From assembly GCF_003058365.1 (NCBI RefSeq), contig NZ_CP028858.1, positions 1,674,001 to 1,738,000 of the forward strand: a DNA stretch of 64,000 bases. Reading direction: 5' to 3'. Below are positions 1 to 8,500 of the stretch, in pieces. Both the position numbers and the translations under genes were made by a program. Source of the DNA: Halococcoides cellulosivorans (lineage in GTDB: Archaea; Halobacteriota; Halobacteria; Halobacteriales; Haloarculaceae). Under the pieces are notes generated by a model. The model was not told the origin of the DNA. It searched no databases and saw only the letters and a program-made list of their open reading frames with translations. Position 1 is the stretch's first letter. Every line of letters starts with the position of its first letter.

Positions 1-146
1 ACGGGATCGAGGCCGCCGCCGACGCCGGCATCGAGGCCGTGATTCAGCCGGGTGGGAGCGTCAACGACGACGACGTGATCGCCGCGGCCGACGCCCACGA
101 CATGGCGATGGTGTTCACCGGGACGCGGGCGTTCCGGCACGACTAG
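1..146 (+). CDS. purH: Bifunctional PurH C-terminal fragment (AICAR formyltransferase / IMP cyclohydrolase)
   Basis: The window opens inside a gene whose last 47 codons can be read before the TAG at 144-146. The translation contains [17 protein letters not shown] followed by [14 protein letters not shown], which matches the conserved C-terminus of PurH (PGGSxxDxxVIxAAD...MxFTGxRxFRH). PurH carries out the last two steps of de novo IMP synthesis in the cytoplasm. Only the very end of the formyltransferase domain is visible, so a monofunctional version cannot be excluded. The stop lies inside the convergent downstream gene, giving a 32-nt tail-to-tail overlap. Confidence 0.85.
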   Translation, partial: GIEAAADAGIEAVIQPGGSVNDDDVIAAADAHDMAMVFTGTRAFRHD

Positions 147-750
147 CGCGCCGGAGGTCGGGGTCGAGGTCGTCACCGCGGGTCATCCTGGGAACGAGGC
201 GATCGACGTGCGTGATCTCCTCGTCCCACCAGCGCACGGAGAGACATTCCTCACAGGGGCCTCGCCGCACGGCGAGATAGGTGTCCTCGGTGCCAAACTG
301 GTCGTCGACGCCGCGCACGAGTCCCGCCTCCAGCACCCGCGGATACGGCGTCTTGAACGTGATCTTGCCCGTGCCCTGTTGGTCGCTCTCCAGTGTGATC
401 GCCCACGATTCGGTCCCGCGGTGATACCGGTCGTACTGGTCGGCCAGCAGTGGGAGTGCGTCGTCGATCGTCGCTATCTCGGGCGGCCAGTCCATCGAGC
501 GAGCGAGGCCACGTCCGATCCGAAACAGCGTGTACCGACCCACGTCTGCCTCGATACGGTCGTACACCGCGAGTCCGTCCGCCAGTGGGTACCAGTCCGT
601 CGATACGGGATCGGCGACCGCCTCGGCGGCGAGAATCGACGAGACGACGGTATGACAGGACCCACAGGCCCGGTCGAGCGTCGTCGGGATCGCATCCAGA
701 AACACGCCCGACACTTCGGCGGTCCGTGTGCTATCGTGACCCGAGGGCAT
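115..750 (-). CDS. Cytoplasmic protein of unknown function with CGSCH and CEEC cysteine motifs
   Basis: A 211-aa acidic protein without signal peptide or membrane segments. I do not recognise a characterised family with confidence. It has an N-terminal CGSCH (residues 29-33), formally a CxxCH motif, and a second cysteine pair CEEC near residues 166-169. The two pairs together suggest a bound metal or Fe-S centre more than c-type heme, since the protein does not look exported. The middle ([19 protein letters not shown]) faintly recalls small sensory domains of the heme-NO-binding/V4R kind, but this is only an impression. The start is the ATG at 750, because an A/T-rich box lies 23-33 nt upstream, which fits a leaderless transcript; the longer open frame has no better start. 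It overlaps the end of purH tail to tail and lies downstream of elp3 on the same strand. Confidence 0.7.
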   Translation of the reverse strand: MPSGHDSTRTAEVSGVFLDAIPTTLDRACGSCHTVVSSILAAEAVADPVSTDWYPLADGLAVYDRIEADVGRYTLFRIGRGLARSMDWPPEIATIDDALPLLADQYDRYHRGTESWAITLESDQQGTGKITFKTPYPRVLEAGLVRGVDDQFGTEDTYLAVRRGPCEECLSVRWWDEEITHVDRLVPRMTRGDDLDPDLRRASRAGTPASR

Positions 751-772
751 GGTGACCCAACAGTTATTGCCG

Positions 773-783
773 ATAAATAATAA
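773..783 (-). promoter_or_regulatory. TATA box for the Cys-motif protein
   Basis: An unusually A/T-rich stretch (ATAAATAATAA on the plus strand) sits 23-33 nt upstream of the ATG at 750 in otherwise GC-rich DNA. This is the expected place for a haloarchaeal TATA box serving a leaderless transcript. Confidence 0.5.
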
Positions 784-823
784 ACAACTACGGCCAGTAT
801 TCGCGAGCGATATTCGGGACGAA

Positions 824-2452
824 CTACGTATCGATAACACAATACGGGCCGTCCTGGCGGTAGCCCCGGTCGCGGTAGTACTCGCGAGCACCGATGCCCG
901 CGAGGACCGCGAGGCGGTCGTAGCCGACCTCGCCAGCGATGCGTTCGGCCCGGTCGAGCAGGCGCCCGCCCCAGCCCCGGTGTTGCCAGCCCGAGCTTTC
1001 GGTCTCGATGCCGACCTGTGAGCCGTAGACGTGGAGTTCGCGCAGGACCGCGGCGTCGTCGAGTTCGGGGCGGGCGACGGTGCCGGGTTCGCGCAGGCGG
1101 GCGAAGCCGATCAACGCGTCGCGATCCACGCCCGCGGCCTGGAGGAAGTGTTCGGTCCCGCCCGCCACGTCGTAGGTCGTCGTTCGAAGTTCGACGGCGT
1201 CTGGCTCCTCGTCGGCCATGCCGACCTCGCGACACCGGATGCAGTCACACGAGCGCCCGCTGGCGTCCAGACGCTGGCGGGCCAGTTGTCGCAGATTCGA
1301 CTTCTGGACGCCCGCGTCGATCAGGCCCGCGGGAATGTCGCGTTGCACCCGCGAGAGGCGGGTGTATTCGGGAATCCGGGCTTTCGCGTCCGCGACCAAC
1401 TCGGCCGCGCGCTCGCTGGTCAACGGATCGAACTCGTCGCGTTGCCACTGATCGTACAGCACCGTGCCCTCGACGACGAGCGTCGGATAGATCTTCAGGT
1501 AATCGGGCCGCCACCGCTCCGATTCGAAGATCCGTCGGAAGTCCGTCGCGATCGCCCTCTCGTCGTGGCCAGGGAGGCCGGGCATCATGTGGAATCCGAC
1601 CTTGAACCCGGCGTCGCGCAGGCGTCGGTTCGCGGCGATCGAATCGTCGAGGTCGTGGCCGCGCCCGACCCGGTCGAGCACCTCGGGATGGGTCGTCTGG
1701 ACCCCGACCTCGACTTTCGTGACGCCGAGTTCGAGCATCCGATCGATCTGAGTGGGGCCACACCAGTCGGGTTTGGTCTCGAAGGTCGTCGTCACGTTCC
1801 GGACGCGCCCGGTCTCGTTTTTCGCGATCGTCGCCTCGATCGGTTCGAAGTCGTACTCGTCGAACGACTGGGCGAACGATCGATCCTCGGCGGGTCGGGG
1901 ATCGGCGTCGGGGTCGAACTCGTTCATCGCCTGGAGCGCGCGCTTGACGAACCAGGACTGGTAGTCGTGGCTCCGCGCGGTCATCGTCCCGCCCATGACG
2001 ATCAACTCGACTTTCTCGACCGGATGGCCGATGTGGCGCAACTGATTGAGTCGGAGTGTGACCTGGCCGTAGGGGTCGTACTCGTTCTGTTCGGCGCGGG
2101 CCGCCGCTGGCTCCTCGCCGGTGTAGGACTGTGCGGAGGAAAACTCCGAATCGGGGCCGCCCGGGCAGTACACACACTGGCCGTGCGGGCAGTTTTCGGG
2201 CGAGGTCATGATCGCGACCGGCGCGACCCCGGAGGCCGTCCGAACGGGTTTCCGGCGGACGACCTCCGCGAGTTCGTCGCGCCGCCCGTCGGGCGCGTGA
2301 TCCAGCAGATCGGCGTTTTTCGGGACTTGTGCGGCACCGTGCTCGCTACACGCGTCGAGTTTCGCGCCCTCCAATTCGGAGCGCTCCAGCTCACCGTCGA
2401 GGATGCGCTCGACCAGATCGCGACAGACGGCCGCGAACGACTCGCTACTCAC
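824..2452 (-). CDS. elp3: Elp3-type tRNA uridine(34) modification enzyme (radical SAM / GNAT)
   Basis: A 542-aa homologue of Elp3, which adds the acetyl-derived carboxymethyl group to C5 of wobble uridine in tRNA. The radical SAM domain carries the cysteine cluster CPHGQCVYCPGG (Cys 88, 93, 96, spacing C-x4-C-x2-C), preceded by the Elp3 signature VAIMTSPENCPHG. A GNAT acetyltransferase domain occupies the last ~90 residues (QHRGWGGRLLDRAE as acetyl-CoA loop, EYYRDRGYR near the end). This matches archaeal stand-alone Elp3. The open frame continues to a TTG seven codons upstream; I prefer the GTG at 2452. It lies 44 nt behind the RecJ-like gene on the same strand and may be cotranscribed. Confidence 0.93.
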   Translation of the reverse strand: MSSESFAAVCRDLVERILDGELERSELEGAKLDACSEHGAAQVPKNADLLDHAPDGRRDELAEVVRRKPVRTASGVAPVAIMTSPENCPHGQCVYCPGGPDSEFSSAQSYTGEEPAAARAEQNEYDPYGQVTLRLNQLRHIGHPVEKVELIVMGGTMTARSHDYQSWFVKRALQAMNEFDPDADPRPAEDRSFAQSFDEYDFEPIEATIAKNETGRVRNVTTTFETKPDWCGPTQIDRMLELGVTKVEVGVQTTHPEVLDRVGRGHDLDDSIAANRRLRDAGFKVGFHMMPGLPGHDERAIATDFRRIFESERWRPDYLKIYPTLVVEGTVLYDQWQRDEFDPLTSERAAELVADAKARIPEYTRLSRVQRDIPAGLIDAGVQKSNLRQLARQRLDASGRSCDCIRCREVGMADEEPDAVELRTTTYDVAGGTEHFLQAAGVDRDALIGFARLREPGTVARPELDDAAVLRELHVYGSQVGIETESSGWQHRGWGGRLLDRAERIAGEVGYDRLAVLAGIGAREYYRDRGYRQDGPYCVIDT

Positions 2453-2496
2453 GGACGGGGCTACGGGAAGCAATCGTTTGGGCGTGACGGTCGCGG

Positions 2497-4671
2497 CTAG
2501 CCGAGTTGTTCACCGATCGCCGCGAGCGTCGCCTCGCGGACCTCGTCGCGCTCGCCAGCGAGGAACTCGACGCGCTGGGCGCGCGCACTCGCGGTCTCGA
2601 CGCCGGCGTCGGGACAGTGTTCGGTGACGCGCTCGGCAACGGTCCGGACGTCGAGTGCGGCCTCGGTCCGCAGGTGGAGACTGTCGCGGTCGATGCCCAG
2701 CACGACGTCGGTGTCGTCGCGCTCACGATACAGTTCGTCGAGCAGGATCTCGACGGGCGGGAACTCGAAGCGGTGGGTAAAGGCCTCGACGTCGAGGACG
2801 GTCACCGCGACGCCCGCGACGCTGGTCTCGGTGAGGTGAGCGCGCGCGGTGTCGAGTGCGCGGTCGACTTTCTCGCGGTACTGTTCGCTGACGTGACTCG
2901 CCAGCCCACCGTCGGCCTCGAACAGGAGGTCTGCGACGAGTTCACGTTTGTCCTCGTAGACCTGGTAGTTCGCGACCAGCGTGACCGCCTCGTTGATCTC
3001 TCGGACCGTCCGTTCGTCGTAGCCCGCCGCGGTCGCGGCGTCGAGCGCGGCCCCGGGCACCGATCGACCGATCGCGACCGCGGGGAGGTGCTGGAGATCC
3101 GCGCGAACCGAGTCGTCGACGTGGGCCGCGACGGTCGCCGCGAGCGTCGTCGCCGTCGGTTCGCCACGCGGGAGCGCGGGCGTCTCCAAGTCCGCCGCGG
3201 ACCGATCCGGCGTCAGCGTCGTCGTCACGGCGTCGGCAACACTGTCGTCAGCGACCGAGTCGATCACGATCGCTTCGGCGTCGTAGACGTCGAGCAGGCC
3301 GAACCCGTCGACCGATTCGTCGGTGCCGCCCGCGCCGACGAACACGAACAGTGGGTACGGTTCGTCGTGGCGGTCGGCGTCTTCGAGCATGCGCGTCAGG
3401 TCGGTCGTCGCGTCGTCCATCGAGTAGACGGTCCCGTCGATCGGGCGGCGGTCGAAGTTGTGATAGACGGCGTCGGCGGCCTCGTGGTGCTCGTCGATCA
3501 GGCCGAGTGCGGCGCGCTCGATCGCCGCCGCGCCGACGTAGCCGTCGGCGGTCGCGCTGTGGCGAACGATCACCGGGCGAGCCTCGATGATCGCGCGACG
3601 GATCGCGCCCGCGACTTCGGCGGTCGGGTCGGGATCGACGTCCAGGCCCTCGACGAGCGGTTCGACCGCGTCGGGTTCGGCGCGCTCAGCGATCGCGCGC
3701 TCGATGCGCTCGGTGGTCGCCTCGCGGAGATCGCCGTCGAGGACGGCCAGCGCTTCGGTCTCGACCTGCAGATCCCCGCGCCGTTCCCGGACTTCGCCGT
3801 CGATCCGGACCAGATCGCCCGCTTCGACACTGGGGTAGGCGCGGACCCCCGCCGACTCGAACGCCGCACACTCGACGGTGCCCGTCCCGTCAGCGAGTTC
3901 GAACACGGTCGGGCCCGCGGTCTGGCGCGCGGACTCGATCTCGCCTTCGATGCGAACGGTCGACCCGAGGCGATCGCGGAGGTCGGCGATCGGCACGCGC
4001 TGGAGGGCTGGCTCGGCGGTGTCGCTGTCGACGTGTTTGACCTCGTCGGTCGTCTCAGACGCCGACTCGCTGGTGTCTGCGGCCGCGGACTCGTCGGCGG
4101 CGGTCGCGTCGGAGTCTCGGGATCGGACCGCGCCGGTGACGGCGGTCCCCTCGGCGTCGGCCGACCCGGTCGCGCCGACGTCGCGGTCGCCGCCGTCGCT
4201 GCTGGGTTCGGTCGTCGTCTCGTCCGTGTCGCCGGACTCGTCCGTCGCGTCCGAGGCGTCGTCGGTGGCGGCCTCATCGTCGGTGTCCTCGGGCAACAGC
4301 GGCGTGTCGGCCGCGGGGTCGTCGATCAGGACGCCACGGAAACTCGACTCGGCCTGTCTGATCGACCAGCCCAGATCGACGTTCCCGTTGTCGCGGACGT
4401 TTTTGACCTCGACGAACACCGTCTGGCCGGGGTCCCAGTCGAGCGTTTCGAGGCGCTGATCCAGTTCGCTCTGGTGAAGCAGTCCCGTCACCGTGTCACC
4501 GACGTCGACGAACACGCCGAACTCCGCGAACCCGTCGACCGTGCCGCGGTAAAATCGTCCGGGTGTCAGCTGTCCGGGTCGTGTGCCCTCGAAGATGAAC
4601 GCGACGTCTTGCTCGTGGAGCTCACAGATCGGACCGTCGGTAGACGTACCGCAAATGATACACTGGCTCAT
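2497..4671 (-). CDS. RecJ-like DHH/OB-fold protein with N-terminal Zn finger and S1 domain, catalytic motif degenerate
   Basis: A 724-aa haloarchaeal RecJ-family protein. In order: a short zinc-finger-like N-terminus (CIICG...CELH), an S1 RNA-binding-like domain at ~35-104, a long acidic Ser/Thr/Asp-rich linker at ~119-212, an OB-fold at ~225-313, then a DHH-type domain from ~335 on. Family members are 5'-3' single-strand nucleases or Cdc45-like partners of the replicative helicase. Here the motifs are altered: the usual DxDG region reads HSATADGY (~371-378) and the defining DHH reads IDSV (~470-473), so metal-dependent catalysis is doubtful. The start is the second Met (MSQ), which directly precedes the zinc finger. 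It is followed closely by elp3 and preceded by aMBF1, all on one strand. Confidence 0.85.
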   Translation of the reverse strand: MSQCIICGTSTDGPICELHEQDVAFIFEGTRPGQLTPGRFYRGTVDGFAEFGVFVDVGDTVTGLLHQSELDQRLETLDWDPGQTVFVEVKNVRDNGNVDLGWSIRQAESSFRGVLIDDPAADTPLLPEDTDDEAATDDASDATDESGDTDETTTEPSSDGGDRDVGATGSADAEGTAVTGAVRSRDSDATAADESAAADTSESASETTDEVKHVDSDTAEPALQRVPIADLRDRLGSTVRIEGEIESARQTAGPTVFELADGTGTVECAAFESAGVRAYPSVEAGDLVRIDGEVRERRGDLQVETEALAVLDGDLREATTERIERAIAERAEPDAVEPLVEGLDVDPDPTAEVAGAIRRAIIEARPVIVRHSATADGYVGAAAIERAALGLIDEHHEAADAVYHNFDRRPIDGTVYSMDDATTDLTRMLEDADRHDEPYPLFVFVGAGGTDESVDGFGLLDVYDAEAIVIDSVADDSVADAVTTTLTPDRSAADLETPALPRGEPTATTLAATVAAHVDDSVRADLQHLPAVAIGRSVPGAALDAATAAGYDERTVREINEAVTLVANYQVYEDKRELVADLLFEADGGLASHVSEQYREKVDRALDTARAHLTETSVAGVAVTVLDVEAFTHRFEFPPVEILLDELYRERDDTDVVLGIDRDSLHLRTEAALDVRTVAERVTEHCPDAGVETASARAQRVEFLAGERDEVREATLAAIGEQLG

Positions 4672-4742
4672 TTGTTCGAGCAAACGGTCCGGGCCTAAAA
4701 CGGTTGTCGAATCGACGCCGCCCGGAAATCCGGCGGGCGGTC

Positions 4743-5234
4743 TCAGTCGTCGTCGACGAGCGAGACGTCGAGCCGTCTTTCGATCCCCTCGATGAGCGAC
4801 CCGGGGACGCCGGCCTGGTTCGCCCGGTCTTGCTCGACGGCAATGATGTCGGATTCGTCGACGCCGAGTTCACCCGCGAGTTCCGCGCGCTGGAGGCCCG
4901 CGTCCTGGCGCGCCTCGGTGACGACGGCGCCGTAGCCGCTGACCAGATACGGGAGTTGGTCGTCGTCGTACTCGGCGTCGTCTTGCCAGCCGTCGTCGCC
5001 ACTCGCGCCGTCCATCGCGCGAGCGGCATTGCGGGCGGCCTCACGCCGGCGTTCGTCCTGGTGGCTCTGTCCGCCACGCCCGGTGGCCTGTTCGCGATTC
5101 GCCGCACAGTCACCACAGACTTGCAGGTCAGCCCCGGCGATACGCACCGGCTGGAGCGCCGCGTCCGTCGCTCCGCAGAGCTCACAGCTCTCGTCGCTTC
5201 CGGCACCCCCGTCGCCGGTGGTGTACTTCGCCAT
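4743..5234 (-). CDS. mbf1: Archaeal multiprotein bridging factor 1 (aMBF1), Zn ribbon plus HTH
   Basis: A 163-aa protein with an N-terminal zinc-ribbon-like module (Cys 17, 20, 40, 43: CELC and CGDC), a charged low-complexity linker, and a C-terminal Xre/Cro-type helix-turn-helix (VVTEARQDAGLQRAELAGEL...). This is the archaeal MBF1 architecture; the family is linked to basal transcription and to the ribosome. The start chosen is MAKYTT at 5234, the usual N-terminus of the family, in preference to two ATGs 2 and 6 codons upstream. The gene lies 71 nt upstream of the RecJ-like gene. Confidence 0.88.
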   Translation of the reverse strand: MAKYTTGDGGAGSDESCELCGATDAALQPVRIAGADLQVCGDCAANREQATGRGGQSHQDERRREAARNAARAMDGASGDDGWQDDAEYDDDQLPYLVSGYGAVVTEARQDAGLQRAELAGELGVDESDIIAVEQDRANQAGVPGSLIEGIERRLDVSLVDDD

Positions 5235-5453
5235 GGACATCGGTAGAGGCACGATGGTATTTCAACTGCGCGCTTCGCTCCGTCACGACGGCCCGCCGTC
5301 GGGCCGAGACCGATGCGATTCGCGGTGGCCAGCGGTTTTCACGTCTCCCGCCACCACGTCACCTGTCCCCACGACCCAGCCCCGTTCGCCGGACTGCGAA
5401 CCGACAGCCATTTTAGGTCGCCTCGGATATCCCCGAGTGCAGTCATTCACCGC

Positions 5454-5538
5454 GCGTGGGTAGCCAAGCCAGGCCAACGGCGCAGCGTTGAGGGCGCTGT
5501 CCTGTAGAGGTCCGCCGGTTCGAATCCGGTCCCACGCA
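5454..5538 (+). tRNA. tRNA-Leu (anticodon GAG)
   Basis: An 85-nt cloverleaf. The acceptor 5' strand GCGTGGG pairs with CCCACGC at 5531-5537, with discriminator A at 5538. The anticodon arm is CAGCG-TTGAGGG-CGCTG, giving anticodon GAG (Leu, CUC/CUU codons). A variable arm expected of a class II tRNA follows, then the T arm (CCGG-TTCGAAT-CCGG). CCA is not encoded. No intron is seen. The 3' half, from the anticodon stem outward, is duplicated at 10333-10396, so this gene is the integration site of the following island. Confidence 0.96.
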
Positions 5539-5548
5539 CTACCACCTT
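5485..5548 (+). repeat. Left attachment-site-like direct repeat inside tRNA-Leu
   Basis: A 64-bp block running from the 5' side of the anticodon stem to 10 nt past the tRNA end. It matches 10333-10396 at 60 of 64 positions with no gaps. It lies within the tRNA 3' half, as is typical of tRNA-targeting archaeal integrases, and leaves the tRNA intact. Confidence 0.8.
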
Positions 5549-8500
5549 TTTACTGCGGGGGGTTTCCTCGCGAGCCTCTGGCTCGCTGCGGGAACCCCCA
5601 CTTGCAAAAATCTGGACCAAAAAGACCTGCTCGCGGGCCGCAGGCCCGCTCGCAGTGAACCGCGTCGCGCCTACGGCGCTCCGCGGATGCGTATGGACCA
5701 CTGACGAACCTCCAGGCCCGATCCGCCAATGGCGTCACGTATTTGTGGACACGCACGCGGAATGTGAGTAACTCAGATGAGTCAGGCGACACTCCCGGAT
5801 CGTCCATACGTCAACTCGAACCTGTTTACAGGACACTACCTAGACAATCGAGTACGCGACCGTGACGACTGGGATTGTGACGAGGCGGCCCGAGCAGCGA
5901 TGGAGGAGCTTCAAGCACTCCACGAACGCGAGGGTTCAATCGTCGAAGGATTCAACGAATCCGAACTAATCGACAACTGGATCGACGAGGTCCTCGAAGT
6001 TCTTGGGTTCGGAACCAAAGAGGAAGTGACACTCCCGGACGGAGCAGGGCACGTCGACAAATCACTGTTCGAAGACGAATCAACACGACGAGACGCCGCT
6101 GAACTCTACCTCCAAACCGAATCGATGGCCGACGTGTTCGAGCGCGGGATTGGCATCCTCGAAGCAAAGCAATGGGACGCCGACTTCACGGCAGAGTTCA
6201 GCGAGCACCGGCAGTATCGCAACGCTTCCCACCAGATCAAACACTACCTGGAGAAGACGCCCTCGGCCATCCAGTGGGGCATTCTGACGAACGGTCGGAA
6301 ATGGCGGCTCTACGGAACGAAAGACTACGAGACCCAGACCTACTACGAGGTCGATTTACCCGAACTGCTCGAAAGCGGCGATCTGGAGAGGTTCAAGTAC
6401 TTCTTCGTGTTCTTCCGCCCGGCTGCGTTTCGAGAGTCCGGTGGGACGACGTTTCTGGACGAGGTGCGCTCCGAGAGCGAGACCGCGGCCCAACAATTGG
6501 GCGACGACCTGCAGGACAACGTCTTCACCGCGCTGCGCGTGCTCGGCCGCGGGTTCGTCGAGACGAACGATCTTGCGATCGATCCCGACGATGAGGCGGC
6601 CCTTGAGGAACTCAAAGAGCAGTCGCTCGTCATGCTCTATCGGTTGATGTTCGTCCTCTACGCGGAGGCCCAGGGACTTATCCATCCGGACGACGCCGAC
6701 GCCCAGTCAGATTACGAAAAGAACTTCAGCCTCGATGCACTCAGACTGCGGATTCACGAGGAGATCGGGGAGGTCGATACTGGGTTCGAAGCGGCGTACA
6801 ACGAGCACTCGACGAGAATGTGGAACCGCCTTGCCGACTTGTTCCAGTTGATCGACGAGGGACAGGCCGACCTCGGGATTCCACCGTACAACGGCGGGCT
6901 GTTCGATCACGACCAACACGACTTTCTCACCGAGCACACGGTGAGCGATCGGTATCTCGCGGAGGTGATCTACCGACTCTCGACGACCGAGAACGACGCG
7001 GGCCGGTACGTCCTCGCGGACTACGCCGATCTGGACACGCGCCACCTCGGCAGCGTCTACGAGGGACTACTCGAACACCACTTCCGGATCGCACCGGAGC
7101 AGTACGCCGCCGTCGCCGCCGACGGCGGGCAAGTCTGGGAACCCGCCAGCGAGGTGACGGTCGCCGACGCGGTCGAGACCGTCCCCCAGGGTGGGCTGTA
7201 CGTCGTCAACGACGAGGGCGAGCGCAAGGCGACGGGGGCGTACTACACGCCGGACTACGTGGTGACCTACATCGTCGAGGAGACCGTCGGGCCGCTGGTC
7301 GAGGAGATTCACGACGACCTCGAATCCCAGGGCTACGAGCGCGGGACCCAGGCGTACGTCAGCCCGTTCATCCGGCGGGTGACCGACCTCGAAATCCTTG
7401 ACCCCGCGATGGGGAGTGGGCACTTCCTCACGCGCGCGACAGAGTACCTCGCCAACGAGGTGATGGCCGAGTTGCGCGACGTCGAGACGGAGATGGGCGT
7501 CGCCATCGACGAACAGCAGATGCGCCGGGACATCGCCAAGGAGTGCATCTACGGCGTGGACATCAACGGGATGGCCGTCGAACTCGCGAAGCTGTCGATG
7601 TGGCTGGAGACGCTGGCGACCGACCGACCGCTGGCGTTCCTCGACCACCACTTCAAGCTGGGCAACTCACTTGTCGGGTCAGACATTGAGGATATCAAGG
7701 AACTGGAATCGGATGCTAACGGTGATGATGAGCAGTCGTCACTGGCTGAATTCGGCGCAACACGTGAAGGAACTATTGAGCGCCTAATGGACATCTACAG
7801 TGAGTTTGTGGCCATCGAGAGCGAGACGGTTGAGGACGTGCGGGAAATGAAACGCAAGTATGCCGAAATCGAACAGGATGAATTACGCCAAAGATTGGTG
7901 GCAATGGCTAATGTCCATTCTGCTGAGGACTTTGAATTAGATCCACCAGATGGAGCTTACGAGAGGATGGCAAAGGCCCTTGAAAACGAAGAGAAGTGGG
8001 ATAATATTGCTGAAACAGACTGGTTTAGCACAGCGCAGGAAATTGCAGATAATCATAGCTTCTTCCACTGGAGATTAGCCTTCCCAGAGGTGTTCTACAG
8101 GGAGATTACCGAAAGTTACGAGGACATAGAAAAAGAAAATCCCGGCTTTGACGTGATAATAGGGAATCCTCCGTATCTAAACGCATGGTCGATGACTGAA
8201 AAGATGCCAGAGTTACGTGATGCACTGAAACGTGGATACAGTGACTCTGGTGCCTTAGAAGGACATTGGGATATGTACCTCTCTTTCGTTGTTCGTTCGC
8301 TTGAACTCACCCGTGATCGTGGATACCACTCATTCATCCTTCCGAATACGCTATTGACAGAAAAATATGCGAAACAATTGAGGAAACTAATACTCTCAAA
8401 GCACAAAATAAAGAGCATATTGGACTTTGAGGAACGAGAAGTTTTTCCTGGGGTTGATCGACAGTGTGTCGTTTACGTTATTGAAGCACACAATAGTAGT

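Noticed and set aside
2506-4698. Long plus-strand open frame (730 codons) opposite the RecJ-like gene
   Set aside because: Antisense shadow created by GC-rich codon usage; no recognisable domain, while the minus strand encodes a clear protein. The same applies to the long antisense frames over thermosome/leuS, hel308, aconitase and carB.
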